Position numbers and translations under genes: made by a program
The notes under the pieces: generated by a model
Told to the model about the DNA's origin: nothing
The model's input: only the letters and a program-made list of their open reading frames with translations
Database searches by the model: none
Shown here: one piece after another, positions 43,345 through 55,530 of the stretch
Position numbering within the stretch: position 1 is the first letter of the stretch
Layout of the letters: the number at the start of each line of letters is the position of its first letter
From: Chelonoidis abingdonii
Lineage: Eukaryota; Chordata; Testudines; Testudinidae
Direction of reading: 5' to 3'
DNA length: 64,000 nt
Assembly (NCBI RefSeq): GCF_003597395.2
Contig: NC_133771.1
Span: forward strand, 59,603,454-59,667,453

Positions 43345-46300
43345 TGCTGTTAATATAACCTTAGACTGAGCTTCTCTATATAAACAGGAGAAGGGGAAAT
43401 GAACACATCCCGCATTCAAAGCAGATTAAAAATGGTTCCCCGTGTAACACTTATCGAATACTTGAGTCATTTTTTATTTTGTTTTTCTTTCAAACAGGCT
43501 GTGATGTTCTGCCTATTTTATTGCTGTCCCTCTAATAAACCATCAGTCTCCCATTCCGAAGGACGCAGAGCCCAGTTTTGCTGAGAAGCGACTTGATTTA
43601 CTTTGTGGTGAGGACTATCAAGTTACAGTTCATTAATATTTTTATGGTTTTATTATTCAGCAGCACTTTTTATTTTTTCTTTCTTCCTGAATATTCGTTA
43701 CCTTGCAAACACCTCTGAGTGCTTGTAATTGTAAGACTTGCATTGTGTACAGCAAGTGGCACTTAAAGCAATTGGATATCCACAGATATTAAAATATGTT
43801 TTATTAGCTTCTTTCACAAGCACAACATGCCCAAAGCCATGGTAAAGGACACATGCTTAAACTACACATTGACTAGCAGCAGCCCTCAGTGCTGCCAGTA
43901 CGGACTAATTACTCCCACAGCTAGTCCTCCTAGTTTAGATTAGATCTCTCAGTTCTTGCTGCTTGATAATGGCTTCCAGCTGAAGAATGGTCCTCAGGTT
44001 ACTAGTGTTCTCTATCTCCAAGTAAAAACTGCCTTTCAGATGCTTCATGGTGAATGTAATTTAAATTATTTTGCATTGTATGTAGGCGTCTATAGCCAAT
44101 TATGGACTAAGGTTCCTTTCTTCCCTAAATCTAATTCCTTTTAAGGTTGAAAGCTCCAGGAATTCACATTTGACTAAATTACAATGCACTGTGTGAACAA
44201 AAGAAACAATGATGTGTAGGAATTAGCTTAAAATTGTTTCCAAGAATGTATTTCAGCTTCTCCATCATGATTTAATAACCCATAAGAAGTCACTTTATTA
44301 TAATTATAGGGAAGAATTTAAATAAATTTTCATCTTCACCTCTGGATTTCCCAGTGTCTCCTGTTTTCTACGTATCCATCCCTTACACTGGACTCCTCTC
44401 CTAGTGGAGACTTCCTTTTGCTTTGTCCCCTTCCACAGACTTTTACCAGAAGGCAAAGCAACCTGGGCCATGGAAAGCTGCCATTTGTTATTATAATAAT
44501 GACATGTAAATAATCTCCATGCCCAGCCTCTCCTGTAAGTATAATTTTACATTTGATCTTTACCAGGACAAAGCTAAATGTTATTAAGGCATCACACACA
44601 GAAGTACATATTAGTTTGCTTAGAGATGTCCATCTCCATCCCTGAAGATTTGCAGCCATAGTAACCCACTCCATATGATCCTCTGCTTAGCTCTTTGTGG
44701 ATGAACAGTCCTTTTGATCCACTGGCTGTTACAGCATCTGGCCAAGATCTTCATTTTCTGCCTAATGTTCTTCTACCATCAGCCCTCACTTCCAGTCTCC
44801 ATAAACATGCATCACCCTCTGAACCTCTTAAAATGTGCCCTGTAAATAAATTGAATCTTTCTGTTCATAAGATCTCTAAGCAGCATTTGCTAAATTCCAA
44901 TCGTCTCCAGTATTTTTTGTTGGTTACGTAGTCTATCTACAATGTTTTCAGAACTCTTCTATAACTCCCTAATTTGAAGAATTGCAGTTTCTTTATTATT
45001 AATTGTTTGAATGTACATGTTTCACAGCTGTACTGTAACAGCCCAAATGTAAAGTTAACACAGAACAAATGCATAACTAGCAGAACATAATTACTCAAGC
45101 TGGATATGGCCCAGTACATCAGGTTAACCACAGGAGAGGCTTCTGTAGTGAGTTAGTTGGAGTGTTTATTGCTCAGCCATTAACTGTTATCCCGCTCCAT
45201 TCTAAATTGTAAAAAAGCTCCCTCACGTGGGATAGAGTAACTCATGAATGTTATGTCTAAATTTTTATTACTAAAGCACTGACTGCTAGGATTGAGTATA
45301 ATTAGGACAGGGCATCTGAAACATCATCTGCATTCATCCTTGCTTGCTTTTCTTCAGAAACATTCAGCTTTCTACATAGAATGAAAGAGTCAGATATGAC
45401 CATGATCTGCAAAATCATCAAGAGACTGGAGAATGACTGCACTGTCAGTTAAGATTTACCTGGGGAATAACATGGCAGTACAGCTATCTCTAAATATATG
45501 AACTCCACAATTCAATGACTGACTACACTGCTCCATGTCTGCTTGTATCTGAAATTCTCCATCTCCCTTTTGACTAGGTTTATTCTACAGAACAAATGTC
45601 TACTGCCAGCATTGTGAATTCACTCCATAGTCAAATCAACATTTGTGTAAAGAAATTGCACCTGAATTGCTTATCACACCTTAACTGCCCCTCAGCCTGA
45701 GTCTTTACATTCTTATTTTCAAATTAGTTTCATTCTCAAACACCCCATTTGCTATCCAACTGTTCCTTTCCTTTTAGCAGCTTATATATCCCACTGACCT
45801 ATTTTTCTAGTTTCCAATGGGCCACATCTTAAAACTATTCCTTCATAATGTGCACCTCAAACCCATTAGTGAATTGTGCTGCTCTCTCCTGTTCCCATTC
45901 TAGCTCAACCTTTTATAACCAGGTTTGCCAAATTGCATACACTGGTTCATCCTAATGTAGCCTTATTAGTGCCAAAATATCTGTCAAATTACTGGAAAAT
46001 GTTAATAGCTTCATGTTAGCTTGTTTGCTTTTTTTAACACTACTGTCAAATATTGTAGAGACGGATTTAGTGATTTATGTCTGACCATCCCCAAATCCTT
46101 TTCCTGATTATTTTCTCCACTGTGCTGACTTGTCAGTTATTTCTATGATGATTTTTGTTCCCTATTTTCATTGTTACTTATGGGCCCATAAATAATATTG
46201 TACAGGCATCTATCATCTGTCCAAGAATGATATTAAAAAAAGCTATCTAGGCAGCTATGCAGTTGAACAGATCTATCTTTCCATTTATAATCAGGTTTAC

Positions 46301-47800
46301 AAAGCCCAAGAAACTAGAAAGTCTTTACACAAGTCCTTCCTGTCTCCTAGGTGAAGATAATATTACATATCCTACTATTAAAGATGTGGTGGGGTGGGCA
46401 GGGGAGGAGGAGGGAAGGTTTCAAAGAGGAAATAAAGCATAGAACTAGTATGAAACACCTTGCACTAGATTATGTCTTCAGGCACAGCCCTGAGTAACAG
46501 GGTGATATCTGTCCCAGATACAGCTCAGAGAGGGATTATCCTTCAGATGGAGGTTTTTACTATCATGCTACTGCAAGTCCTAACAGCTTTGACCAAACCT
46601 CGCTAGACTATGCAGGCATGGAGCTCCTAGCAGTGGAATACTATCGCAGAATACATAGGGAAATGTCTGCTGAATAACTGACAACATCAGAGAAACAGTT
46701 TTGTCTTGCTAAATTTTGTGAAGAATCCTGGGAATGTTACCCTAAGGCAACCTCTGCATCCAACTTGAGCAATAAAAACCAACCAGATGAAAAACAGAGG
46801 ACAAAACTTCTTCTGAAAGGGTTTTACCCCCACACTACTTGATTCACAATACATAGGGAATCCTTTGAATTGCAGCATTTACCAGATCAAATGCTTCTTA
46901 GGGGTTCCTACATGGAAATGGGTCATGAGCCATTCAGCCTCAAATAAGGGACAGCCCTTAAAATGCAGGCAGGATGGCCCCGTTGTAATAACTGAGATAA
47001 TATAAATCCCTTGGAGGACCCCCTATATTAGGCAGTACCGTGGAGCTCAGAGTAGACCTGTTGCAGAGTGTAGTGGTCCCTCACACTTGAGTAGGGAGGG
47101 AGGCCGCTGAAGTTGCTGAATTTTGTACAGTTCTTGTTAATATTCCCATTGCTATGCCCTGTGTGAGCGATGCCCTCTGTTCCCCATGCGTGACCCCCTC
47201 CATTGTTTTACAGTATGAGTCTGAAACCACATTGTGACAGAGGCCTTTATCAGCTTAAATAAAGTTGGCACCTACTTTAATGAGTGACTTAGGGTAACAT
47301 AAAATGGTATGAAAAATTAGACCTAGGCTCAGCCAAACCCCAGGTCTGAACACCCCATAACTGTGTGAAAGGAGGGAGAGATGTTCCAACTCTGATTTAA
47401 GGCCTCTTCTCTATGAAGTGAAACCCCAGCTCCAAGCATTTCTAAACCTGGGATCCTTGAAAATATACCTCTGTGTTTTACAGCTCAGACCCATTGCTAT
47501 TCAAAGTCTACTCATTCTATTTATATTGAACTAATCTTTCCCAAATGTGGTCAGCTCCACTGGCTGAAGCTTCCAGACCTACAGCAGTTTCTCTGGATTC
47601 ATACTTCATGAGTTACCGTCCCAGCTCACAAGACATACCAAGGCTCCTAGCATCCCTTGAAAATTTGTCATTTCTCATTACAAAAAGGACACAGATGTCC
47701 CATACACAAGCAGTCTCCAAACTTTTTCCCAGTTACAGCAATGGAAATCATGGCAAAAATCATCACAAACATGTTTTATAGTAATCTGACTTAGGCCTCA
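43345..47800. other. Intergenic sequence without recognised genes
   Basis: About 4.4 kb of AT-rich DNA. The small frames (for example minus strand 44336-44674) match no domain that I know. A GA-rich patch lies at 46388-46440. No splice-flanked exon, RNA gene or transposon terminus can be supported. Confidence 0.4.
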
Positions 47801-47807
47801 ATCCATC

Positions 47808-48035
47808 ATAAGAATGACCTTACTGGGTCAGACCAATGGTCTGTGTAGCTCAGTCGCTTGTCTTCTGATGCTTCTGGCAGTCAGAAGTTTAGGGACACCC
47901 AGAGCATGGGGTGCATCCCTGACCATCTTGCTAATAGCCATTGATGGATCTGTACTCCATGAACTTTTCTAATTCTTTTTTTAACCCAGTTATACCTTTG
48001 ACCTTCAATACATCCCCTTACAACAAGTTACACAG
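47808..48035 (-). mobile_element. CR1 LINE 3'-end fragment
   Basis: The plus strand reads CATAAGAATGACCTTACTGGGTCAGACCAATGG, then GGACACCCAGAGCATGGGGT, CTAATAGCCATTGATGGATC and TTTTTTAACCCAGTTATACC. This is the reverse complement of the CR1 tail seen in the forward direction at 62372-62997. Non-coding, diverged. Confidence 0.75.
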
Positions 48036-48039
48036 GCCT

Positions 48040-50005
48040 TAATCTGATTGTTAAGATTTCTGGGGCTGGGATTGTATTTGACTCTTACTTTGCATGCAGT
48101 TCAGCACAGCAGATCCTGGTTGAGGTCTCTAGATGTTGACATAATACAAATAATGACAGCTGCTGAGGAAACAAGATCAATAAATGATTAAATTTTTGAA
48201 AATTTTGGTTTCCCTTTTTCATTGATTTTGCTTTTGGTGATTTTTTTCCAACCACTTCATCAAACAGTAAAATAATTCCACTTTTACTGTAAATCATACC
48301 AATATGTCTAATGTGCCAGGCCTCTGAACATTTTTTAATATATCTTAGGAGGTACAAAGATACATGATTTGTTATTTCTCAGTTATTGCTTCTTTTTTAC
48401 ATTGAATCCTTATAATTCTTTCATATGCCAACAAAAAAATATCCTAGCCTCCCCATAAATGATATCCTAAAATATTAGGGGATGTGGTAGGACCATCTGG
48501 CTTTAAGGACCTGATTGCCATATACAGTCCTGGGGGCCCCATCAGCGAATATTCTTAAACACCTTCCTGTACAGTATTAAGGCTAGTCTCTTCTGTTTCT
48601 CGGTTATGTTTATACAATGGTCCACCTTTTCTACTGTTAACCCAGCCACCAATGGTTATCCATCCATGCCCACCTATATGTACATATCCTCAGACACTGT
48701 TTCCAGTCATTTCCCCACCTAACCACCCTGTTCTCTATTCACCTACCCGATCACATCTAGAACAGTAAACACACCTCAGCTGCTAACTCACCTCCCAAAG
48801 GAAACATTCTCTAATGAGAGATACTCTGGACAGTCATTTAAAACATAAAGATGGCAATCATGCTGCCCATGCCAGTTGTGAGAACCACTCTTCCTTATAT
48901 ACCACCTATAGTACTTAACAGGAAGACAGAGAACCAAGAGCAAAAGCAAATGGTTAGAAAGAAGGACAAAACAAGGTGATTCTTCAAACAAATTAATCCC
49001 TTTTTGTGTTAAGGACATCTTGTGCACTGCAGTTTTCAACTTTCTTCCTGGCAGCACTCATATGTATTATGTTTCTTCTGTAAGAGACATGCAAAAAGTG
49101 TTTGTTGTAAAATCTACTATTAGGTTCTGTTTAAATTTACTTTTACAAACCTATAAATTATAGGCCATTCCTTTCTGGAGGGTTGAAAAAACATTGATTT
49201 TTTTGTTTCTAACCTTGCATATTGGGGCAACTTGGACTAAAAAGGAAACAATTTAACATTTAACTGAAGAAAATGTACATCTGTGGAAATTCTATAATTT
49301 TTCATTGACATATCTATATATTTCTCTAAATTTCTGCCACATCTGTTACTGTCGGTAGCTTTGTGCTTTTCGATATAAATCGTTGGTGAGATTAATGTTA
49401 GCAATAACTTTCAGAGGAAATAGAGGAAACAGAAACACTGGCTAATAAAGAGGAAAAAATATGAAAAAGTAGAAACAAAGAGTATATTTTATGCAATTGC
49501 AGTGTACACTGCTATCTAGGGAAACTGTGCTTTAAAACTGCAATGAACGCATTGCAGTATTATAAATCATGTCAGATAAATAGCACTTTCATGAAGATAC
49601 CTCTTATGATAGAAGAAAGGCCAATAATATTCAGAGTTATCCTTAACCCTGAACTTTTCTCTACTTACATCTCTTTGAATACCTGCCTATCACCATCATG
49701 GCCATTGCCACCTTTACATCTTAATCATGATATTGCCTCTGTTGAATTCTTACTCATGCCTTCATCTCTTTTCACTTTGACTATTACAGTTCCCTTTTTG
49801 CTATTCAGCCTAGATCCTTACCAGGGAAACATTAGGGAGTCCAGAATGTTGAGTCCAGACTATTTTCTTCTTATTAAAAGTAGGAACATATTACGTCCAG
49901 CCCACCTCATCTTCAGTGAGGCTGTATTCATCTCGGATTCCAATTCAAAATTATCCTCCTGGTGTTCAGGATTCACCATGGACTCAGTTAACAACTATAT
50001 GACCT
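48040..50005. other. Intergenic sequence
   Basis: AT-rich and without recognised genes. The 154-codon plus-strand frame 49543-50007 is the longest here. Its composition (many Leu, Ser, Phe, Pro) and lack of any known motif suggest a chance frame. Confidence 0.4.
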
Positions 50006-50007
50006 GA

Positions 50008-50260
50008 TAAGAATGGCCATACTGGGTCAGACCAAAGGTATACTTAGCTAGAGTGACCAGACAGCAAGTGTAAAAAATCGGGACGGGGGTAATGAGTAAT
50101 AGATGCCTATATAAGAAAAAGCCCCCAAAATTGGGACTGTCCCTATAAAATCAGGACATCTGGTCACCCTACACTTAGCCCAGTATCCTATCTTCTGTCA
50201 GTGGCCAATGCCAGGTTCTTCAGCAGGAATGAACAGAACAGGTAATGAATGAACAGATAA
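50008..50260 (-). mobile_element. CR1 LINE 3' fragment, split by a MITE
   Basis: The plus strand starts ATAAGAATGGCCATACTGGG and TCAGACCAAAGG. After an insertion at 50049-50171 it resumes with TTAGCCCAGTATCCTATCTT and GGCCAATGCCAGGTTCTTCA. The two sides join to the same order seen in the uninterrupted copies at 3498 and 47808, so the CR1 was there first. Confidence 0.85.
50049..50171. mobile_element. 123-bp hAT-type MITE (TAGGGTGACC family), copy 3
   Basis: It starts TAGAGTGACCAGACAGC and ends ACATCTGGTCACCCTA, flanked by TACTTAGC and CACTTAGC (7 of 8 identical). It is inserted in the CR1 fragment at 50008-50260. The interior AAAAATCGGGACGGGGG and TATAAAATCAGGACATC match copies 1 and 2. Confidence 0.93.
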
Positions 50261-51575
50261 CTGATGACTTTCAGTGGTGTCAGTTTTAAACCTAAGATTG
50301 TGTCTACACTAGCATTCTTCTAAAACTTTCCTGGTATGGCACCATTACCAGTGCAGCTACACAATGCTACCAGGAGCAGAAGTGCTGTGACATGCCATCT
50401 CCCACCATTGTTTAACCACTGTGTCAGACCCTCTATTGGTTTACAGTGGGTTCACTTTTTCAAAACTATTTTAGCAACCTGAGAGCCAGAAAACATTAAG
50501 TGAAGGATCAGATTTTGGAGAACAATTCTGTGGCAAGCAGTGCAGTTTACAACAGACTTGCAGAATAGATGGGTCCCTGGATAGAGGTATAAATATATTG
50601 CAGCAACTAACCTTTCTGGGCTGTATCTGAACAGTAAGTCACAATATTATTGCAATTTCTGAGTAGAAAACAATGCCAAGATTTTTAAAAACAATAGCCT
50701 AAAGTCTGACTCCTACATCCTTATTTAGGCATTTCAACAAGAGGTCTGACTTACAAAAGCACTGAGCAGCCAGCAGGTCCCTTTGACTTCCAAATAAATG
50801 GAAGACACTCATCACTTTTAAAAATCAGACCATTCATTTAGGTGCCTAAATATGGATTTGAGATTATGCTGCTATTTTTGAAAACAGAGAGATTTCATTG
50901 AGAAGTGAAGGTTCTCAGCACCCCACAGGATTGGGCTCTGACTTCTTAGTATGGTTCTAAACACTGCCATTGCTGGTATCAGTAATAGCTCTAATCAATC
51001 CATTCATATTCTTTATTTTTTTTGTTGTGGCCCCGCAGTAGTTATACTGAAGCTAGGAAAGCTCTGCCTGAGATTGTCTGAAGAAAAGTTTTGGGAAAGG
51101 TAATTCAATCTAAAGCTCCCTAACCTGGCTTCCTCTTCTTGACTAGATGAGCAAATAGCTGACTTTGGGCTTTTCTGGAGCTCTTCCATCTATTTGGTAG
51201 AGAGCCAGGGTAGGCCGCATCCATAAAGGAGACAGTAAATCAGGTTTGAAACAATGTGAACTTATTTCAGTTGTATCCATTTTGGTGATATGACTTGGAA
51301 AATATGTATATTCACAGATGTCAGCCTCTGAAGAGGAAAGATCTTCTGACTCCAGCACACCCAGGCTTCAGAGGTAGACATTTCATCGATATATTTCTGA
51401 AGATCACTAATCGTATTTCTAACACAATAGATGGAGATTATAATACAAGAGTATTTTTTGTTTAACCTAACATTTCTGAACTTAGTCAACCATATTCTTC
51501 CTAAAACTGAGAGCTGCTGTGGTAACCAGTGACTCCAAAAACTGGCTTGCTGGGTGCTTGAAGAATTGTCTAGAG

Positions 51576-51688
51576 CAGTGTTTTTCAACCTTTTTGATAC
51601 CAGGAACTGGTCTGATGCCTTTCTATACTGTGTGAGGAAAATCTCAGGGACCAGCATTGGCCCATGGATTGGTCACTGAGAAACACTG
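51576..51688. mobile_element. 113-bp hAT-type MITE with 8-bp target duplication
   Basis: The ends CAGTGTTTTTCAACC and GAGAAACACTG are inverted, flanked by exact GTCTAGAG on both sides (51568-51575 and 51689-51696). The interior has ACCAGGAACTGGTCTG and ATTGGCCCATGGATTGG. The short length and intact flanks suggest an internally deleted element. Confidence 0.92.
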
Positions 51689-51798
51689 GTCTAGAGAAGA
51701 TTTTCATAAGCCATATTCTAACATTACAGCGCATAACAACTGGGGCACCTCAGTGATTATTTCTTTCCTTGTCTGTTTTTCTGTTTTCTGTTATCCAT

Positions 51799-53010
51799 TG
51801 TAACAGGATGCTGGCCAGGAGGTCCTGAGCCAGCCCTCTGTTAGCCCTGCTCCAGTTAAGAAGCATTAATTGTTGCTGACTAAGTATGCCACACCTAATT
51901 GACAGAAGGGAAGCACTTGCAGGCCTTATTAGCCAGCGGGCTTGTCAAGGTTTTTTCCCCGCTCTGAACTTTGGGGTACAGATGTGGGGGACTTGCATGG
52001 ACCCTTCTAAGCTTAATTACTAGCTTAGATCTGGCAACACTGCCACCACCCAGAATTTCAGTGTCTGGGACACTTTCTGTCCCCCCAAAACTTTCCCCTC
52101 CCTGAGTTGCCTTGAGAGGCTTCACCACTTCCCTGGTGAACACAGATCCAAACCCCTTGGATCTTAAAACAAGGAGGAATTAACCATCCCCACTCCTTTC
52201 CCCCCACCAATCCCTGGTGAGTCCAGACCCAAACCCCTTGGATCTTAAAACAAAGAAAAATCAATCAGGTTCTTAAAAAGAAAGCTTTTAATTAAAGAAA
52301 GAAAGATAAAAATCATCTCTGTAAAATCAAGATGGAAAATGCTTTACAGGGTAATCAGATTCCTATAGACCAGAGGGACCACCCCTTGCCTTAGGTTCAA
52401 AGTTACAGCAAACAAAGGTAAAAATCCTTCCAGCAAAAAGAAACATTTACAAGTTGAGGAAACAAAAATAAAACTAACATGCCTTGCCTGGCTAATTACT
52501 TACAATTTTGAAACATAAGAGACTGATTCAGAAAGATTTGGAGAGCCTGGATGTACATCTGGTCCCTCTTAGTCTCAAGAGCAAACAAAACTGAAAACAA
52601 AGAGCACAAACAAAGACTTCCCTCCACCAAGATTTGAAAGTATCTTGTCCCCCTATTGGTCCTCTGGTCAGGTGTCAGCCAGGTTTACTAAGCTTCTTAA
52701 CCCTTTACAGGTAAAAGAGACATTAACCCTCAACTATCTGTTTATGACAGGGCTATATAGGGCTGGCAGGCAGGCAGGAAGGGGCGGGGTGGAGAAAGGA
52801 AAGGGAGGAGCCAAGTGCTGTGCGTCCCTGCTGGCTTGAGAAGCTATCTGTCTCCCAGGTTTCTACTTTGGAGTAGTCTGTAAATAGAAGATGGTGGGAG
52901 CTGACATGGTAAATAAAAAGCACTAGTGATTGCTCCCAGAAGAGGTCTCTGGCTGATTTGTGGGCTCAGGGGTCCCGTAGAGTGAGGGTGAACAGGAGAA
53001 CCTCATTACA
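51799..53010 (+). mobile_element. Outer solo LTR (about 400 bp) interrupted by another LTR
   Basis: It begins TGTAACAGGATGCTGGCC and ends AACCTCATTACA, so TGTAA and TTACA are inverted ends. Exact TCCAT flanks it on both sides (51794-51798 and 53011-53015). A TATATAG is present where the two halves rejoin near 52755, and AATAAAAAGCAC lies at about 52912. Removing the inner element 51943-52749 and one GGGCT leaves about 400 bp. The element is retrovirus-like, LTR only. Confidence 0.88.
51943..52749 (-). mobile_element. Inner solo LTR (807 bp) with 5-bp target duplication
   Basis: The plus strand starts TGTCAAGGTTTTTTCCCCGC and ends ATCTGTTTATGACA, and GGGCT flanks both sides (51938-51942, 52750-52754). 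On the minus strand it reads TGTCATAAACAGATAG at its start. It shares GCATG.ACCC.TCTAAGCTTAAT.A and the GTTTATGACA end with the LTR at 55529, so both belong to one family. It has inserted inside the LTR at 51799-53010. The minus orientation is set by analogy with the retroelement at 55320-59950. Confidence 0.9.
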
Positions 53011-53589
53011 TCCATCTTTTGTTCATAACTTTCCATTTCAGAGTGATTTCTCCTCTTTGTATATGCACGCTGATGACAGAGGACTGTAATGCAGCCCTAG
53101 ATTAGCAACAACCTGCAGTCTGACTTGAACAAGCTGGAAAGATGATTCTTCTGTGCTGACTTGTGTTTAAATAAAGTGAAAATCAAAACCACAGGGCTTT
53201 GGTTCCTTTCCAAATCACTCTAAGGAACAGACTGTTTCATTAAAGATTAAAATAGCTGTTGGCAACAAGAGAGAGACCTGCGCCAAAGCCCCAGATCCAA
53301 TCACTCCTACAATTTGTGATTTGATCTTGTCTCTAACAGTAATCTCTGGGGAAAGGTTAAACTGCTTAAATACCTTGGGATATAGCACAACCCCTCTTGT
53401 AGTTTTAACAAACCTGTGAACTGTATTCCCTCAAAGGTGGGGAACAAGGCTGGGGGAACTGTGTAAGTCAAGAAAGAGTCTGGACACATTATCAAGAACG
53501 CAGGTTGCTACCAGTAGCTCTCTAACAATCATCTGTCTTGGAATATCGTGCATCAAAATACTCTGAAGTACTATGATTAATTTGCATTG

Positions 53590-53830
53590 CCATACTGCCT
53601 CGAAGCCAGGGCCATTGTTGTTCTAAACATTATACAAACTTCTGACCAGAAGACCTCTCCAGCCCAAAAGAGCTTACACTATAAGTTGAAAACAAGAGAC
53701 AACAGATACATATGACAAACAGATGTGGGGGAGCACACGTTAATAATGAGATGATTATAATCAGCATGATAAGCAATGGTCACAGCGCACCAGCTGCCAA
53801 CTCATCAGGTGGGAGGGGAAAAGATGAAGT
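53590..53830. repeat. Ancient amniote interspersed repeat
   Basis: Fragments such as CAGGGCCATTGTTGTTCTAAACATTATACAAAC, CCAAAAGAGCTTACACTATAAG and GACAACAGATACATATGACAAACAGA follow the pattern of a very old repeat found across amniotes. Diverged, non-coding, ends approximate. Confidence 0.5.
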
Positions 53831-54531
53831 ATTGTATGATGAAATCTGCTGGTTTGTACTTTCCTGTTAACTTCATCATGCATCATTGCCACCTCAACAA
53901 TTAACTTAAATGGACAACTTAATTGAATGGGGGCAGCAACACAGGTGCTACCAAGTATACCTTATGTGGAAACTTACTATAGTTCAGATTTAACACAGTT
54001 TCATTTATAAGCCTATGTTTGCTGTTGCTCAGCATTATCAGAAATATTCTGTCTTGGGGCTAAAGTTTCCCATGTTTAGATTTTGCCAAAAGTGAATTTG
54101 GGGGGGTTAAAACTTTAAGGAAAATCCCTTCAGCCATTTCTATGTTGCGGGAATTAAATTATATATACCTTTCTTCCTTCACACCAATAATGGAAGAACC
54201 ACTGATTTTTGAAACTTCAAGTTTGACTTTTAACTGGTCCTTATGGAGGAGTCTGTCCAAGAATAAAGTCTTATTAACACCTGGTTCACAGCAAGCAGGA
54301 GTGTTAATCTGTCCTGCCCTAGTCTCCCCCATTGATTATCCACTTGGATCCTGCTGTAACTCACTAGAAGTTCTGTGGTTTGCTTTGATCAACCCCGCTT
54401 TGAAACTACTTGAACTGAATATTCATACAGACAAGTACCAAGTTTGAAAATATTTGTGTGAAATTAACAATGTTAGGAAGACTTAGAAAATCACTTCCCA
54501 TATGAGAAGTTCACCATGGGTTTGTCTATAC

Positions 54532-54761
54532 AGCAAGTTAGTGTGCAGCAAGCGTGGGTGTGACTCTACGGTTCACAAGCTTGGCACACACTACCTGGCC
54601 GTGTGGACACTGCTACCATGCAGAGTTCCGTAGCTGACATGGTCATCCAAGTGTGCTGTGGAATTTATACCATATGGTAGCAGGGTCCACATGGCCAGTT
54701 ACTGTCTGGCAAGGTAGTGCCCGGTTGAGTCAGACTCTGCCTTGCTGCACACTAACATGCC
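54532..54761. mobile_element. MITE with 21-bp inverted ends
   Basis: Left AGCAAGTTAGTGTGCAGCAA(G) at 54532-54552 and right (C)TTGCTGCACACTAACATGCC at 54741-54761 are inverted repeats with about two mismatches. The inside contains GTGTGGACACTGCTACCATG and GGTAGCAGGGTCCACATGGC, another inverted pair, so the whole folds. No target duplication was identified. Confidence 0.6.
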
Positions 54762-55149
54762 ATCTAGCGGAGCTATAAGACTGCAATTTTAGATACGATT
54801 TTTTCAGAGCTGCACATTTTCAGTACATGAGATGCTGCTTCACACCTCTTAGCTAGGAAGCGAGCACCTGGCAAGCAACTGAGCAAAATCCACTTGGCTC
54901 AGTGAACAATTTTAGTCCCATACCTTTAGACCAATGCTTCCATCTCATTATTCAAAGGGGAGGGAAGCAAAACCCAGCCCAGCTGGAGATTGTTGTATCA
55001 AAGGAGAGAGCAATGCCTCAAGTTACATACTTTGCCTGGGAACCTGTGGGTCCTTCTAGAACAATTCTGTCTAGTCAAGGCCCCACAGATTAAGAGGGCA
55101 AATTCTTGAGGAATAGTTTAAAAACCTTAAGGCTGTATTAGCAACATAG

Positions 55150-55315
55150 GACCTGCTTGTGCCCCACAGACTCATAGGGACGAGTGCCCTCTGCATTAGG
55201 ACTTTTCCCTCCCAATGCGGCTCAGCTGCCTTTGCAGCATCATCCCCTCCTTCCCCTAGATCCTCTGAAAGGCTTTTGGTGGCTCCAATGAATGATGTAG
55301 GAAGAGGTGTCACTG
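55150..55315. repeat. Repeat shared with 63575-63745
   Basis: GTGCCCTCTGCATTAGGACTTTTCCCTCCC, then GCAGCATCATCCCCTCCTTC, CCTAGATCCTCTGAAAGGCT and TGGTGGCTCCAATGAATGATGTAGG, recur with differences at about 63610-63740. It abuts the end of the RNase H segment on the minus strand, so it may be the 3' untranslated part of the gypsy-type element, or an independent repeat. Confidence 0.55.
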
Positions 55316-55332
55316 ACACGCCTGAATACAAC

Positions 55333-55530
55333 TCAGCATCCCCCTATTCTTGATAAGGCATCTGTCACAACATTTTCTTTTCCCTTGACTTGGGTTATTT
55401 CTATGTCATACTCCTGTAGTGCCAGACTCCAAGGTAGTAGTCTCAAATTGGTCCCTTTGGCCTGGTGCAACCATATTAGTGAGGCAGGAATCAGTGTCCA
55501 TGTCACACATTGCGTCAGTATTTGGCCCTG
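55333..55530 (-). pseudogene. RNase H C-terminal part of the gypsy-type element
   Basis: On the minus strand this reads NLRLLPWSLALQEYDIEITQ and VKGKENVVTDALSR, the end of the RNase H domain of Ty3/gypsy-type elements, followed by a stop. It is separated from the front of RNase H (56525-57102) by a solo LTR and other sequence. The frame is degraded upstream, from about 55475. RNase H removes template RNA during reverse transcription. Confidence 0.8.

Noticed and set aside
49543..50007. 154-codon plus-strand frame
   Set aside because: No motif, no splice context. It ends where a CR1 fragment starts and looks like chance.
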